A stretch of DNA of 64,000 bases from Piliocolobus tephrosceles (taxonomy: Eukaryota > Chordata > Mammalia > Primates > Cercopithecidae). The notes beneath the pieces are model-generated. The model saw only the letters and a list, made by a program, of their open reading frames with translations. It had not been told where the DNA came from and made no database searches. The stretch covers positions 164,810,756-164,874,755 of the forward strand of contig NC_045436.1 of NCBI RefSeq assembly GCF_002776525.5. The letters are read 5' to 3'. The translations under genes were made by a program, and so were the position numbers. Below, piece after piece: positions 43,600 through 55,270 of this stretch. Numbering within the stretch: position 1 is the stretch's first letter; every line of letters starts with the position of its first letter.

Positions 43600-43930
43600 C
43601 CCTTTCTTCTGTGCCTATCTTATGCTCTAGTGCTAGCAAAACTCCCCACCATTTTCCAAACACTCTCTACTCTTTCATCTTCATGCCTTTTACTGAAGTA
43701 TGAACGCTCCTCCTTCTAGAACACATCTCTCAGGTGTTCACATGATTCTGATTAACTCCTTCTTATCCTTTAAGCTCAGCTTAGGAGGAATTTTTTCCAG
43801 AAAACCTCCTTTGAACCACCTAGTTAGATCAAGTGCCTGTTTCATAGCACTTCAAAGTGCATTAAGCTCTTGATTTCTATGTCTTTCTCTTTTGATAAAT
43901 TTCAAGCATCACGTAGGTAGAACACTTATC
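43600..43930 (+). repeat. L2 LINE 3' region, sense
   Basis: TATGGCTCCTTCTCCCTTTC, 'ctgattaactccttcttatc', CTTTAAGCTCAGCTTAGGAGG and TTTTCCAGAAAACCTCCTTTG, then 'gcctgtttcatagcacttca', follow the L2 order closely. Confidence 0.7.
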
Positions 43931-44085
43931 TTTCTATCCTCAACGCCCTATGGGAGTGAGTGAACTTTTAGGTGGATCATGGACAGGCAAGTTTATTCAG
44001 AGGCTCTGGTAATATAATAGCTTACTCAGAATTTACACAACAGGCTTGAATTAATATATTAATAATTTTTAAACATTTTGTTTTA

Positions 44086-44324
44086 GGCAGGGATTCTCAA
44101 CCTTGGCACCATGAACATTTGGGTCTGGATAATTCTTTGAGTTATGTGCTGTCTTCTGCACTATAGGATGACTGACAGCATCCCTGCTCTCCACCAGGGA
44201 TGCCAATAGCACCTTTCTGGGAGTTGTGACAAGCGAAAGTGTTTCAAGGCACTGCCAAATGTCCAGTGGGTGCAGGGTAGGTGAGATCACTCCCCCAACG
44301 CTCATTGAGAACCACAGAGTTGAG
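44086..44324. mobile_element. hAT-Charlie-type non-autonomous element
   Basis: Terminal segments CAGGGATTCTCAACC (left) and ATTGAGAACCACAG (right) are inverted relative to each other. Body landmarks: ATTTGGGTCTGGATAATTC, GACAGCATCCCTGCTCTCC, GATGCCAATAGCACC and CACTGCCAAATGTCC. The 8 bases flanking each side (GTTTTAGG, AGTTGAGG) could be a decayed hAT-type duplication. Confidence 0.75.
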
Positions 44325-45535
44325 GTATAACCAAACACAGTTTGTAAGCCTTTATATATACATGCTTTCATAAATTACAAAACTAAATTTAAATTTGAAA
44401 ACATCAAAGCACTGAAAATTATTGGAAACCAAACCCGAGTGTTGGGGAAGTATATGATTTTCTACTACACAGGTAATAAACAATCATTGAGGAAAACGTA
44501 TAAATACAAAAGAAAGAAATATGAGGAAAATACCCCCAGTCCCACCATTCTAACCATAACCACTGATAATATTTTCATTTGTTTATTTTCAATATTTTTC
44601 TCCATGTATATCTGATCACTTAAACTTAATAATATTGTATTACTATAAAATTTTATACAGATTTAAATTCAAGATTAGAACACAGGTATTTTTACATTAG
44701 ATTACAGATTTTTCATAAATATTTTAATACCTATATTATAGCCTATAAATGTGTGTAATATAGTTTACTTATCCTGATTTTAGAGTAAGTAATTTCTTCT
44801 TTTAGTATTTGGAAAATTATGTAATAAATTATCTGTGTGTGAAGTTCCTTATATATTTAGAATTGTGTTCTTAAGATGGAGTCATAGAGTGGAATTAATG
44901 GAACAAGAGAATGAACTGTTTCAAGTCTTTTCACACACACACACACACAGAGATACAGCAAATTTGCATTTCAAAAGGGACACTCAAATTTACCTGTCCC
45001 ACTGTAATGTGGGGAGTAACCAGTGGTTTGGGCTCACTGCAGTGTCAGGACATGCTATTGATTAGGGTATACTTGGAAGGTGAGCCCTAATGACATGCTG
45101 ACAAGCTCAATGTTAATGGGTGTTAGTGATTCCAAGAACCTTTGTCTTAGGGATGGACTGCTAATGGCTTTTAAACCAATATTAGGAATTTTAATTTTCT
45201 GTAAGTATGAAATTCTCATTAGAGCTTGAAAATACTTTTCCTGTTCTCCTCTCTTGTCAATCCAGATGCATCCCTTTATGAAAAGAGCTAACACTTTTAT
45301 CAATTATCACATCCCTTTTAACCATCAAGCCTGCTACGAAGCAGGCATTAGATTATTCATGGAAAGAAAAAATAATATCCTTTTGTACCAGATGAAGTAT
45401 TTCCTGGGTCTGTGTATTTAGGAGGAAAATTGGCATGCATAAAATTATTGCTATGCATATTCAAATAAATATTTCCTGGGACTTAGTAGTAGGTGTGGTT
45501 TACTTAGATGAATTTAAATAGCAGGGAGGCAGTAG
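44325..45535. other. Intron stretch, part possibly old LINE, with short (AC)n
   Basis: 44460-44900 has texture of an old L1M-type or similar fragment (CCATTCTAACCATAACCACTG, 'tttttctccatgtatatctg'). An (AC)n tract lies at about 44933-44949. The remainder is unassigned. Confidence 0.35.
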
Positions 45536-45549
45536 AGAGAGTAATATCT

Positions 45550-47205
45550 CTATGTATTTTTATACTTTAAGTCCTAGGGTACATGTGCACAACGTGCAGC
45601 TTTGTTACATAGGTATGTATGTCCCAGGTTGGTTTGCTTCACCTATCAACTCATCATTTACATTAGGTATTTATCCTAGTACTATCCCTCCCCGAGGACC
45701 CCACCTCCAACAGGCCCTAGTGTGTGATGTTCCCTGTCCTGTGTCCATGTGTGTTCTCATTGTTCAACTCCCACCTATGAGTGAGAACATGCAATGTTTG
45801 GTTTTCTGTCCTTGTGATAGTTTGCTGACAATGATGGTTTCTGGCTTCATCCATGTCCCTGCAAAGGACATGAACTCATCCTTTTTTGTGGCTGGATAGT
45901 ATTCCATGATGTATGTGTGCCACATTTTCTTAATCCAGTCTATCATTGATGGAGATTTGGGTTGATTCCAAGTCTTCACTATTTGTGAATAGTGCCGCAG
46001 TATACATACGTGTGCATGTGTCTTTATAGTAGCATGTTTTATATACCCAGTAATGGGATTGTTGGGTCAAATGTTATTTCTAGTTCTAGATCCTTGAGGA
46101 ATCGCCACATTGTCTTCCACAATGGTTGAGCTAATTTACACTCCCACCAACAGTGTAAAAGCATTCCTATTTCTCCACATCCTCTCTAGCATCTGTTGTT
46201 TCCCAGCTTTTTAATTATTGCCATTCTAACTGGTGTGAAATGGTATCTGATTGTGGTTTTGATTTGCATTTCTCTGATGACCAGTGATGATGAGCATTTT
46301 TTTCATGTGTCTGTTGGCTGCATAAATGTCTTCTTTTGAGAAGTGTCTGTTCATATCTTTTGCCCACTTTTTGACAGGATTGTTTTTTTCTTGTAAATTT
46401 GTTTAGGTTCTTTCTAGATTCTGGATATTAGCCCTTTGTCAGATGGTAGATTGCAAAAGTTTTCTCTCATTCTGTAGGTTGCCTGTTCACTCTGATGATG
46501 GTTTCTTTTGCTGTGCGGAAACTCTTTTGTTTAATTAGATCCCATTTGTCTATTCTGGCTTTTGTTGCCATTGCTTTTGGTGTTTTAGTCATGAAGTCTT
46601 TGCCCATGCCTATGACCTGAATAGTATTGCCTAGGTTTTCTTGTAGGTTTTTTATGGTTTTAGGTCTTACATTTAAGTCTTTAATCCATCTTTAGTTAAT
46701 TTTTGTATAAGGTGTAAGGAAGGGATCCAGTTTCGGCTTTCTACATCTAGCTAGCCAGTTTTTCCAGCACCACTTATTAAATAGGGAATCCTTTGCCCAT
46801 TGCTTGTTTTTGTCAGGTTTGTCAAAGATCAGATGGTTGTAGATGTGTGGTATTATTTCTGAGGCCACTGTTCTGTTCCATTGGTCTATATATCTGTTTT
46901 AGTACCAGTACCATGCTGTTTTGGTTACTGTAGCCTTGTAGTATAGTTTGAAGTCAGGTAGTGTGATGCCTCCAGCTTTTGGTTTATGATTGTTCTTTTG
47001 GCTTAGGATTGTCTTGGCAATCTGGGGTCTTTTTTGGTTCCATATGAACTTTAAAGTAGTTTTTTCCAATTCTGTAAAGAAAGCCATTGGTAGCTTGATG
47101 GGGATGGCATTGAATCTATAAATTACCTTGGGCAGTATGGCAATGTTCACGATATTGATTCTTCCAATCCATGAGCATGGAATGTTCTTCCATTTGTTTG
47201 TGTCA
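45550..47205 (-). mobile_element. 5'-truncated primate LINE-1, antisense, with target-site duplication
   Basis: Its 3' end lies at the left (TTTTTATACTTTAAGTCC then TAGGGTACATGTGCAC). The minus strand then reads decayed ORF2: 45764-45979 contains WIKKMWHTYIMEYYPATKK, and 46899-47150 contains KLPMAFFTELEKTTLKFIWN and GGITLPDFKLYYKATV. Flanking repeats AGAGAGTAATATCT (45536-45549) and AGAGATTAATATCT (47206-47219) differ at one base. Only about 1.7 kb of the usual 6 kb is present, with several stops, so it is immobile. L1PA/L1PB-like by texture. Confidence 0.92.
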
Positions 47206-47427
47206 AGAGATTAATATCTTTCATAAGAGGCATGCCCATGTTCATCTCAAGTAAATGTGTGGGGTGTCTTGTTCATGTGACAAAGTTGAAGACCAATAGT
47301 CATAGATATTTTGAGCAAGAAGACATGAAAGCTCATTCAAACTTCTCCAAGATATAGGTCATGATAAAGTAATGAGTTGCCCAGGGTCCCTTTGTGACTT
47401 AATAGTAGAACTTAGTTGTAGAGGCAG

Positions 47428-47660
47428 AATGGTACTAAGGTTAGGACACACTGAGCTTTGAAGATAGGTCAAATTTTTCTAGAAACGCTGCTGGCTATGG
47501 TCCTATGCAAATCACCAAACCTCTCTGAACCTCAGTTCCCCTGCCCATAAGATGAAAATCATCATAATATCAACTTCACAGAGTGCTTCTGAGACACAGA
47601 ATAATTTTGATACAAGCCACATACCTAGTATTCATTTAAATGGTAAGCACTCACTAAAAG
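47428..47660 (+). repeat. MIR SINE, sense
   Basis: CTTTGAAGATAGGTCAAATTTT, CAAATCACCAAACCTCTCTGAACCTCAGTTCCCC, 'aagatgaaaatcatcataat' and ATGGTAAGCACTCAC follow the MIR order. Confidence 0.75.
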
Positions 47661-47849
47661 TGCCTAGTATTGTAACCTAGATTTTCTAATGGTTTAGTGT
47701 GTCTTCTTCATATATAACTATTGGTAGGAAGAATCCCAAACATTGTGAATAGAATATTGCCAAAAACATTATTTTCTTCATGCTGATTTTGAGTATTTAT
47801 CTCTTGTAAGTTATAGTAAGCTTAGTTCTGTTACATATGAGATAATCCA

Positions 47850-47960
47850 TAGGTATTTTCCATTTTTATAGATAAAGAAATTTCTTCAAATTTGCTAAGT
47901 AACTTGACTACATTATGAACTAGCAATCGGTAGAACTGGAATCAACCACAATCTTCTGAA
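47850..47960 (-). repeat. MIR SINE fragment, antisense
   Basis: CCATTTTTATAGATAAAGAAAT, 'ctaagtaacttgactacatt' and GGTAGAACTGGAATCAACC match an antisense MIR. Confidence 0.6.
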
Positions 47961-47973
47961 GTTAGAGCTCAAG

Positions 47974-48278
47974 TTTTTTTTTTTTTTTTTTTTTTTTGAG
48001 ACGGAGTCTTGCTCTGTCGCCTGGGCTGGAGTGCAGTGGCCTGATCTCAGCTCACTGCAAGCTCTGCCTTCCGGGTTTACGCCATTCTCCTGCCTCAGCC
48101 TCCGGAGTAGCTGGGACTACAGGCGCCTGCCACCTCGCCCGGCTGGTTTTTTGTATTTTTAGTAGAGACAGGGTTTCACTGTGTTAGCCAGGATGGTCTC
48201 GATCTCCTGACCTCGTGATCCGCCCATCTCGGCCTCCCAAAGTGCTGGGATTACAGGCTTGAGCCACTGCGCCCAGCC
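47974..48278 (-). repeat. AluY-type SINE, antisense, with target-site duplication
   Basis: Full-length antisense AluY with a T tail of about 23. The complement begins with GGCTGGGCGCAGTGGCTCAAGCC (monkey-type CAAGCC). Direct repeats AGCTCAAG occur at 47966-47973 and just after the element at about 48280-48287. Confidence 0.93.
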
Positions 48279-50489
48279 AAGCTCAAGTTTTTCTATGTTA
48301 ATCTTCCTTTTAGTACTAAGTGTTCTTTTTTATTTTCTAAATTTCTATGATAAGTGAAGACATACTCTAAGGTACCTGGATTAGTAAGATCAGGATAGTA
48401 CATTTAGAATCAAGTACTTTCCCCAGACATCTAATTGAACAGAATTAAGGATATGTGACTTTATATGTCAGCAAATGCATAGTTATTAATGGCCTGTCAC
48501 AGAAATTCTCTAACGAATAAACAAGAGAATATTGAAGACCAGACAGCAATGAAGTAATTGGTGATGTGATTCCAAATTTAAACAAATTACAGGGGAAAAT
48601 GCATAATGAAAAAATAATGAGAAGACTGAGGCACCTGAACAAATATCCGAATCCTACATCTGTCTTCACAATATTCAGCAATCCCTAAATATCTCTGGTG
48701 CATTGAGGTTGGAATTAGCAGAAACTTCTAAACATTACTTTAGTGAAAAGTCAGAGTCAACTTTTTCCTGTTACTGTGAAGTTTCAAGGAGACACAGAGG
48801 AAATTAGCCAAATGAATTTATTCATGACAACAGAGGTTATATAGCTAAAGCTCTCTTTGAAAATGTACCTCATTAAGAATGTGCACAGACAGGATTTTAG
48901 TCTAAAAGTTTAATGCTCAAAATAGTAAGTTAGCCTCAGTATTATTGTATCTCTCTTGTATAATGCGTCAACAATAAAACTAACATATAGCTCAGCATTT
49001 AAAGCTATACTTAAGGAAAAATACAAAATCAGCAAAGAAATTCTGTAGTTGCAAAATCTTTGTAAAGTTCAGAGTCAACCTGCCTAGCTAATATATTTCA
49101 AATACACACATTTTACAATAATAGGAACTATTCTTGCCAATGGCTGCCTAAAATGAGTGGAGAAATTTTTCCACGAAAACAAATCTTCTCACTCTCCACA
49201 CTCCAGAGAGACCTGAATATGTCTATTCTCTAGGGCACAACTTAAGTCCTGGAATAATTATTTAAGGAAAGTTGATCAGTTTCCTTGTAAAATTGCTATG
49301 ATTAGAAGTGGAAGGAAATTTTTTAAGTGGGAAGGGCTGGATTGAGACCTTGTACCATGAGATGCCTCTTCTTAGAGAACACATTTGTTTCATTATAAAT
49401 GGTGTCAGTGGTGAGATTTCCTTATGGTGCCATGGTCTTCAGTCATGGACGTGGCTTATGTGTTACGTGAAAACCACAGAAATATCAAAAGTAGCATGGA
49501 CTCTGAGATAGCAAGCGTATTGTTTTGAGGCCACTCCTAGATATTGGCAGGAATATAGGATAGGCAGTGAATACTTTGATTTATTCTTCCCTTCCTTTGC
49601 TTCTTTTTGAGGCCGCTTCTAAATATGGATGAGGACTACCTTCACACTTAACTATAGTGTGAAAGAATAGAGGCAAATACCAAGCAGAAGGTTAAAAGTT
49701 AAACTTAATTATATTCTTATATTGCTTTCTCTCCATCTTCTCTTTGGTTAAATAGAATTATTTAAAGTTTGTCTTGAAAGAGAGGAAGCAACTCAGAGAT
49801 TTACCACTCTTCCTGAACCCGTACACTACTAGCCAATATTTGTTTAATGTGCCTCTTAATTAAAAAAAAAACTCTCCAAAACATTTTCTAACATAATAAA
49901 GAAATCTTCCTCTGTAGGTGAAAATTAAGAGCCTTGAAATTGCACTTGGATCTGTCCTATCTCATCACCAATTACTCCGTATTAGCTCTAGATTTTCTTC
50001 AAAGGCTAAGAAAATTGGATATTTTAAGTAAGCCAAAGACGATTATTTCCCTGGTACAGCTAAGCACGTTAAATATAGTCAGCATTCACAATACTGCTGT
50101 CTAAGGAAAATAAATGTAGTGAACATCAAACAGGCTAAACAAATGGCTCAGGATAATTTTTGTGACAGAAGCTTAACCCTGAGTAGCTAGGGAAATCATC
50201 AGAAAAGTGGATGAAGGCCAGGGTACTCAGTTAATTAACACCTCCCCCCCAAAAAAGATGACTTGCTGAGCTTCAGGCTGAAGTGTACTTTCTGTGAATG
50301 TTGCCACAGTAATATCTTTCTTCTCTAAAGAGAATACGGATTGCACCCATAAAGAATGATGCTCCCAGAATGATTAAATATTTGAACCACATGCTTTAAC
50401 TCTGTTTTTACCTTCATGTCAAAATCTAATTTCCACCCCCCATCAATGGATACTACGGTCAGGGGTTGACTGTATCGTGGGCAAGCATG
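48279..50489. other. Long intron stretch with no recognised feature
   Basis: About 2.2 kb of AT-rich sequence without a recognised repeat or gene. A C8 run followed by A6 lies near 50243-50256. Confidence 0.45.
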
Positions 50490-50690
50490 TAAGTCAGATG
50501 TGGGTTTGAATTCTTATTCCACCATTTACACAATCTGTGTTCTCTCACGAGTGATTCCATTTTCCTGAAACTCAAGCAGGGGATGTAAAACAGCAACTGA
50601 TTTCCACAGGGTTGTCTTGAAGCCTGAGGACCTCACATGTATAAGTATGTAAAATACTTACAGGTTCTCGAACATTAATAAAGCCCATAA
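50490..50690 (+). repeat. MIR SINE, sense
   Basis: GTGGGTTTGAATTCTTATTCCACC, 'tgattccattttcctgaaac' and ACAGGGTTGTCTTGAAGCCTG follow the MIR order. Confidence 0.6.
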
Positions 50691-50929
50691 ATGGCAATTC
50701 TTTTGTAGTGTATAATCATCGATATTCAACTGTTTTTATGCTTAGAGTATAAGTTGGAAATTCATAGAATTCTTTACATACATTTTAAAAACTACACTTT
50801 TGCCACATCTAACCAAACACCATGTGAAGAGGTTGGCACCCATCTTTTTGTTTTTCTTTTTTACCTTGAAGAAATAGAACAAAGCTCAATGAGCTGTTAA
50901 ACAGAGAGTAGAGAATCAACTAGCCCTTC

Positions 50930-51235
50930 CGCTCTCACCATTCCCACCCCTGAAATCACCGGCCTGCTCTCCTACATCCATCTGAGCTCAGTTATCCTTA
51001 AAATCATGTCTAGTGCCCTCTTATTTTTTTTTAACCTCTTCTTTTCTTACAATGTTTACGGCACAAAATCCACTCTAATTTCTTTTTACTTAGTTTCCAC
51101 TGTGTTTATTGCATCTCTTCTCTTAAATAAAAGCTTCTTGAATGTGGGAAACATGCACTACTTTTTTTTTAATCCATAGTACACATAGCACCTTACTTAA
51201 GAGCATGCAGGAGTTCATTAATAAATCATTGTTAT
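50930..51235 (+). repeat. L2 LINE 3' region, sense
   Basis: GCTCTCCTACATCCATCTGAG, 'ttagtttccactgtgtttat', AAATAAAAGCTTCTTGAATGTGGG and AGTTCATTAATAAATCATTG follow the L2 order to its terminus. Confidence 0.65.
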
Positions 51236-51378
51236 TTAACTTGAAGAAATACATATAGTAGAGTTACGTGACTCCCTGAATAAAAAAAAAAAAAAAAGTG
51301 TTCATATAATAGGAATAATAATAGTTCACAAAAGGGATGATCATTCATAATAGTGTGTTATTTTATTATTTATACTTT

Positions 51379-51686
51379 CTTTTTTTGTTGTTTTTTGTTT
51401 TTTGAGATGGAGTCTCACTTTGTCACCCAGGCTGGAGTACAGTGGTGCAGTCTTGACTCACTGCAACCTCTGGCTCCTGGGTTCAAGAAATTCTCATGCC
51501 TCACCCTCCCCAGCAGCTGGGACTACAGGTGTGCGCCACCATGCCCAGCTAATTTTTTTGTATTTTTAGTAGAGACAGGGTTTCACCATGTTGGCCAGGC
51601 TGGTCTTGAACCCCTGGCCTCAAGTGATCTGCCTGCCTCACCTCCCAAAGTGCTAGGATTACAGTTGTGAGCCACCATGTCTGGCC
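51379..51686 (-). repeat. AluS-like SINE, antisense
   Basis: T-rich tail with G interruptions, then the complement of both Alu arms ending GAGCCACCATGTCTGGCC. Moderately diverged. Confidence 0.92.
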
Positions 51687-51734
51687 TATTTGGAAATCAC
51701 TATATGTGCTCCCATTTCATCTTTGTACAACTTA

Positions 51735-51850
51735 AGAGAAGAGAAAGAATTTTTCATCACCATTTTACAGGCAAAGTGAAGGTTAGAGAAGCTGAATGAC
51801 TTGCCGATATTCTAACTAGATGTTTATACTTTATGATAAGCCCAATTCAA
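51735..51850 (-). repeat. MIR SINE fragment, antisense
   Basis: CACCATTTTACAGGCAAAGTG, 'gttagagaagctgaatgact' and TGCCGATATTC match the antisense MIR 3' half. Confidence 0.65.
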
Positions 51851-53799
51851 ATGGATAAAAGATGAGTTGAACAACACTTTAAGGCTTTTAGAGATTTCAC
51901 AATTTAAACGTCCTAAAACTGAGATTGTCACTGAGTTATAAATCCTGTTATCACTTATCTATACATTTTTCTTCATGTATTTTTCAATGCTGCAACATGT
52001 CATTTGATGGTGTGCATTTTTATGTTTTTTAAATTTATTTTCAAATGAACAAAATGATAACTAAAAATTTAAGGTATGTTTTTGAAGTAAATGGGATAGA
52101 CAAACCTGGCTTGTTGGTTTTAATGCTTCCATCCATGCCCAATGTTAGTACTGTGATGTCTGTATGTATATCTGACAACATCTCTTGTTCTGACTATCAG
52201 GATCCCTCAGAAAGAGCCAGTAAGTAACATCACCTTTACCCCTACTCAGTTCTGTACAAATAAGGACTAAAGCAGAAACATGGGTGACGACGAGAAAATG
52301 TGGTCTCTGTTAATGATGGAAGCCAGGTGGGAGGCTTTGCTTAGTGCAAGAAGCACAAGGACCTGCAAGCTAGGTCCACAATTAGGCAGACTCAGCCTCT
52401 CAGTCAGGAATGATGAGACATTCCAATTTGGTGTGTGCAATTAGGTGTCAGTCACACAATTCGGTGTGTGCAATTAGGTGTCAGGAGTGATGCTGACCGG
52501 GATGGATCCCCAGTTTACAGTGTAGGGAAGAGTGGTCCTGCCCAGGGACACTCAGGCTTGGAAGCAGGGGAAAATTCTGCTTCTTTGGCAATTTGCTTCC
52601 AGAAAGACAAAGATGAGAAATTGAGCAAAGCAGGAAAGAAATTGAGCACAGCAGGACATTTATCCTTCCTAAATTTACCCGTCGGAAAAGTCATTCCTCC
52701 CCAAGGAGGAAGAAAGTGAGTTAAGTGATGCCAGGGTGGTTTAGGAAAGATACGTAGTCATGGAAACTGAAGGGATGGGAGAAAAGTGCCTTTGGCTATC
52801 ACTGACCTCTTGATAATCTCCAGCAAAAAGTGTTAGTATTATGAGTTAATGCACATGAGCATTGTTCATTATAAAGTCACTTCTAATCAGAGTACGTGCA
52901 GATATTCCCAAGTTGTATGTATGGTGCATTGATATCTCTTTATATAGAAGTGGATGTGGATATTTTGTCTATTTCTTTTCATGGCATTCCAAGGACCACT
53001 GTTTTCTGTCCAGGGACCCCTGAGATCAGAATATTCAGGGTAATTGATTCCTATGTTAATTTTTCTGGTTCTACTTTTACCTTCTCATCTTGGAGCCACA
53101 CCAGCGCCTTGTGGTTTATACAAGCACCCAGTTGATCACAAGGCAATTTAAGTTTATGAAACACTAATGGAAACCGAGTTATCTATATCAATTTCCTTTT
53201 CTTTTTTTTCTAAACTCTGTGTATGTTCCAAATGCACACTCTTTTTCATTTCCTGTGGTAGTTTGAATTGTTGCCTCTGCTGAGTTTTGGGGCTTTTTCA
53301 TTCTTCACAAGAAATCGGTGTATTCGTTTCTCAAAACCATAAGATTCTTTGAAACTGTCAGAAATCAGGCCTTTTTGCACAGAGCCATGATCTGTGATAG
53401 AACATTAGGACGGTGGCTGGATAAAGCTAGATAGCTTTTTAATTCAGGATGTTTTCTTTATTTGAGCTACCTACCAGAGATTTTTTTTTTTTTAACATTC
53501 CTTTTGTTTGTTAAGCAATCCAAAAATAAAAATAATTTGTTCCTTCATATTTTGTGATTTGCCTTGCATATTATTTTTGAAAAGATAGAAAAATAAACTT
53601 ATTTTTTACTGAACTCTTAAGTTCTATTTTACTTTTGCTTAGGCGTTTTGTTTTTGTCTGAGGAATTCATATTTAATTATGAAGTGGAAAAGCAATAGAA
53701 AAATATCCCTCAGTAGGCAGAAAGTTATTAAATAAGCAAATATTTAAGAGCATCCCTTGTTCTTGAAGTAAGTTACACCAAAGTGCAGGACGCATTTTT
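51851..53799. other. Intron stretch with local tandem duplications, otherwise unassigned
   Basis: No repeat family recognised. The 52300-52740 part is less AT-rich and contains a 33-bp-spaced direct duplication (52425-52451 and 52458-52484) and a 21-bp tandem duplication (52616-52636, 52637-52657). An open frame at 52435-52719 lies over both and looks fortuitous. Confidence 0.45.
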
Positions 53800-54075
53800 A
53801 AAACTGCAAAAACTCCTACTCATCAGTCTCCAGTGTCTTCTTGGAGACTTCCTTGATCTTTCCATTTAAAACTGCACACCTCTTGCCTGTTCTTACATGA
53901 CAATCTGACTCCCTTTCTTTTTTCTTGATAGTACCTCATTACCTTCTAATAGACTGATTTTGTTTAACATCCGTTTAGTTGTTGTTTTCATTTCTGGTTC
54001 ACTAATGGATTCCTAGCACCTAAAACAATACCAGCACTTTGTAGGTGCTCTATATTTATTGAATGCATGAGTATA
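53800..54075 (+). repeat. L2 LINE 3' end, sense
   Basis: CTTGGAGACTTCCTTGATC, 'acacctcttgcctgttctta', CTAGCACCTAAAACAATACC and GTAGGTGCTCTATATTTATTGAATG match the L2 terminus. Confidence 0.7.
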
Positions 54076-54702
54076 TTTTCGTCAGAGTTTAATGGATGGT
54101 CGTCCCTGCTAAATGGGGTTCTTCTCAGGACGAGGGGATTGCCTTGCACAGATTTCCATTCCTTGCAAACTTTCTTGTGTGAGTTCCCACTCCCTGTGCA
54201 TGTGGTGAAATCTTTCCTGGTGCATTCTCTGCCAGACTGGGCACAGGGGGCAGATCAACAACGAGAGCCAAGTGTCCATGAGCAGAAGGCGAGAAGAGGC
54301 AGCTAATGGCGTTTTCAGCAAATGAGAAACAACAGATTTTTTGCTGCTTTCCAGGCTGTGCCTAATTTTGTCCAGGTGCTTCTGAAGAAAGTCGTCGTTT
54401 GATAGAAACCTGGCCAACCATATCCACCTCTTCTTGCTTGAATTCTTTTTTAAAAACTCTGGAGGGCATAAGCATGCTTACAAATACTTTTGACTACTTA
54501 TAAAATACTTACGGAAAATAAAGGGAGGCTTATTGAAGACATTTCAATTTGGGATAAGGGGGCATTCCAACTCAGTTCCTGAACACATGTTTTTATCATG
54601 CGTGCTCCTCATTTCATCCTATCTGAAGAACTAAGAAAGAAATATGCAAAAAAAAAAAAAAATAAACACTTTAGACATATTATTTGTTATGGAACTTTTC
54701 TT

Positions 54703-55010
54703 TTTTTTTTTTTTTTTTTTTTTTTTTGAGACGGAGTCTCACTCTGTTGCCCAGGCTGGAGTGCAATGGCATAATCTCAGCTTACTGCAAAATCTGCCTC
54801 CCGGGTTCACACCATTCTCCTGCCTCAGCCTCCCAAGTAGCTGAGACTACAGGTGCCCACCACCACACCCCGCTAATTTTTTGTATTTTACGTAGAGACA
54901 GGGTTTCACCGTGTTAGCCAGGATGGTCTCCATCTCCTGACCTCGTGATCCACCCGCCTCCACCTCCCAAAGTGCTGGGATTACAGGCGTGAGTCACTGC
55001 ACCCCGCCCA
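54703..55010 (-). repeat. AluY-like SINE, antisense, with target-site duplication
   Basis: Long T tail (about 25), complete antisense Alu, flanked by the exact repeat GAACTTTTCTT at 54692-54702 and 55011-55021. Preceded by an A-run at 54646-54661. Confidence 0.93.
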
Positions 55011-55084
55011 GAACTTTTCTTATTTTTTCTGCACAGTCTGTCTACTCTATGTCTGATAGTAAGCCAGACAATAGTGATATTAAA

Positions 55085-55270
55085 AATGAAATAATGGCAA
55101 ACACTTAACTGAGCATGGTGCTTGGTGCTTTTTCAAAGCACTTTGTATTTTATTATCTTGTTTAATCCTTACAATAATTCAAAGAAGTGGATATTCCCAT
55201 TTTCCTCATCTCACAGATTATATTAAGGATTGCACCCAAGGTTACACAGCTGTGAGATCAGGGTTTGAGC
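55085..55270 (-). repeat. MIR SINE, antisense
   Basis: TTGTTTAATCCTTACAATAATTC, CCCATTTTCCTCATCTCACAG and AAGGTTACACAGCTGTGAGATCAGG form an antisense MIR with well-kept core. Confidence 0.8.

Noticed and set aside
45550..47205. Active LINE-1
   Set aside because: Only about 1.7 kb of the 3' part is present and the ORF2 remnants are separated by stops; no 5' UTR or ORF1.
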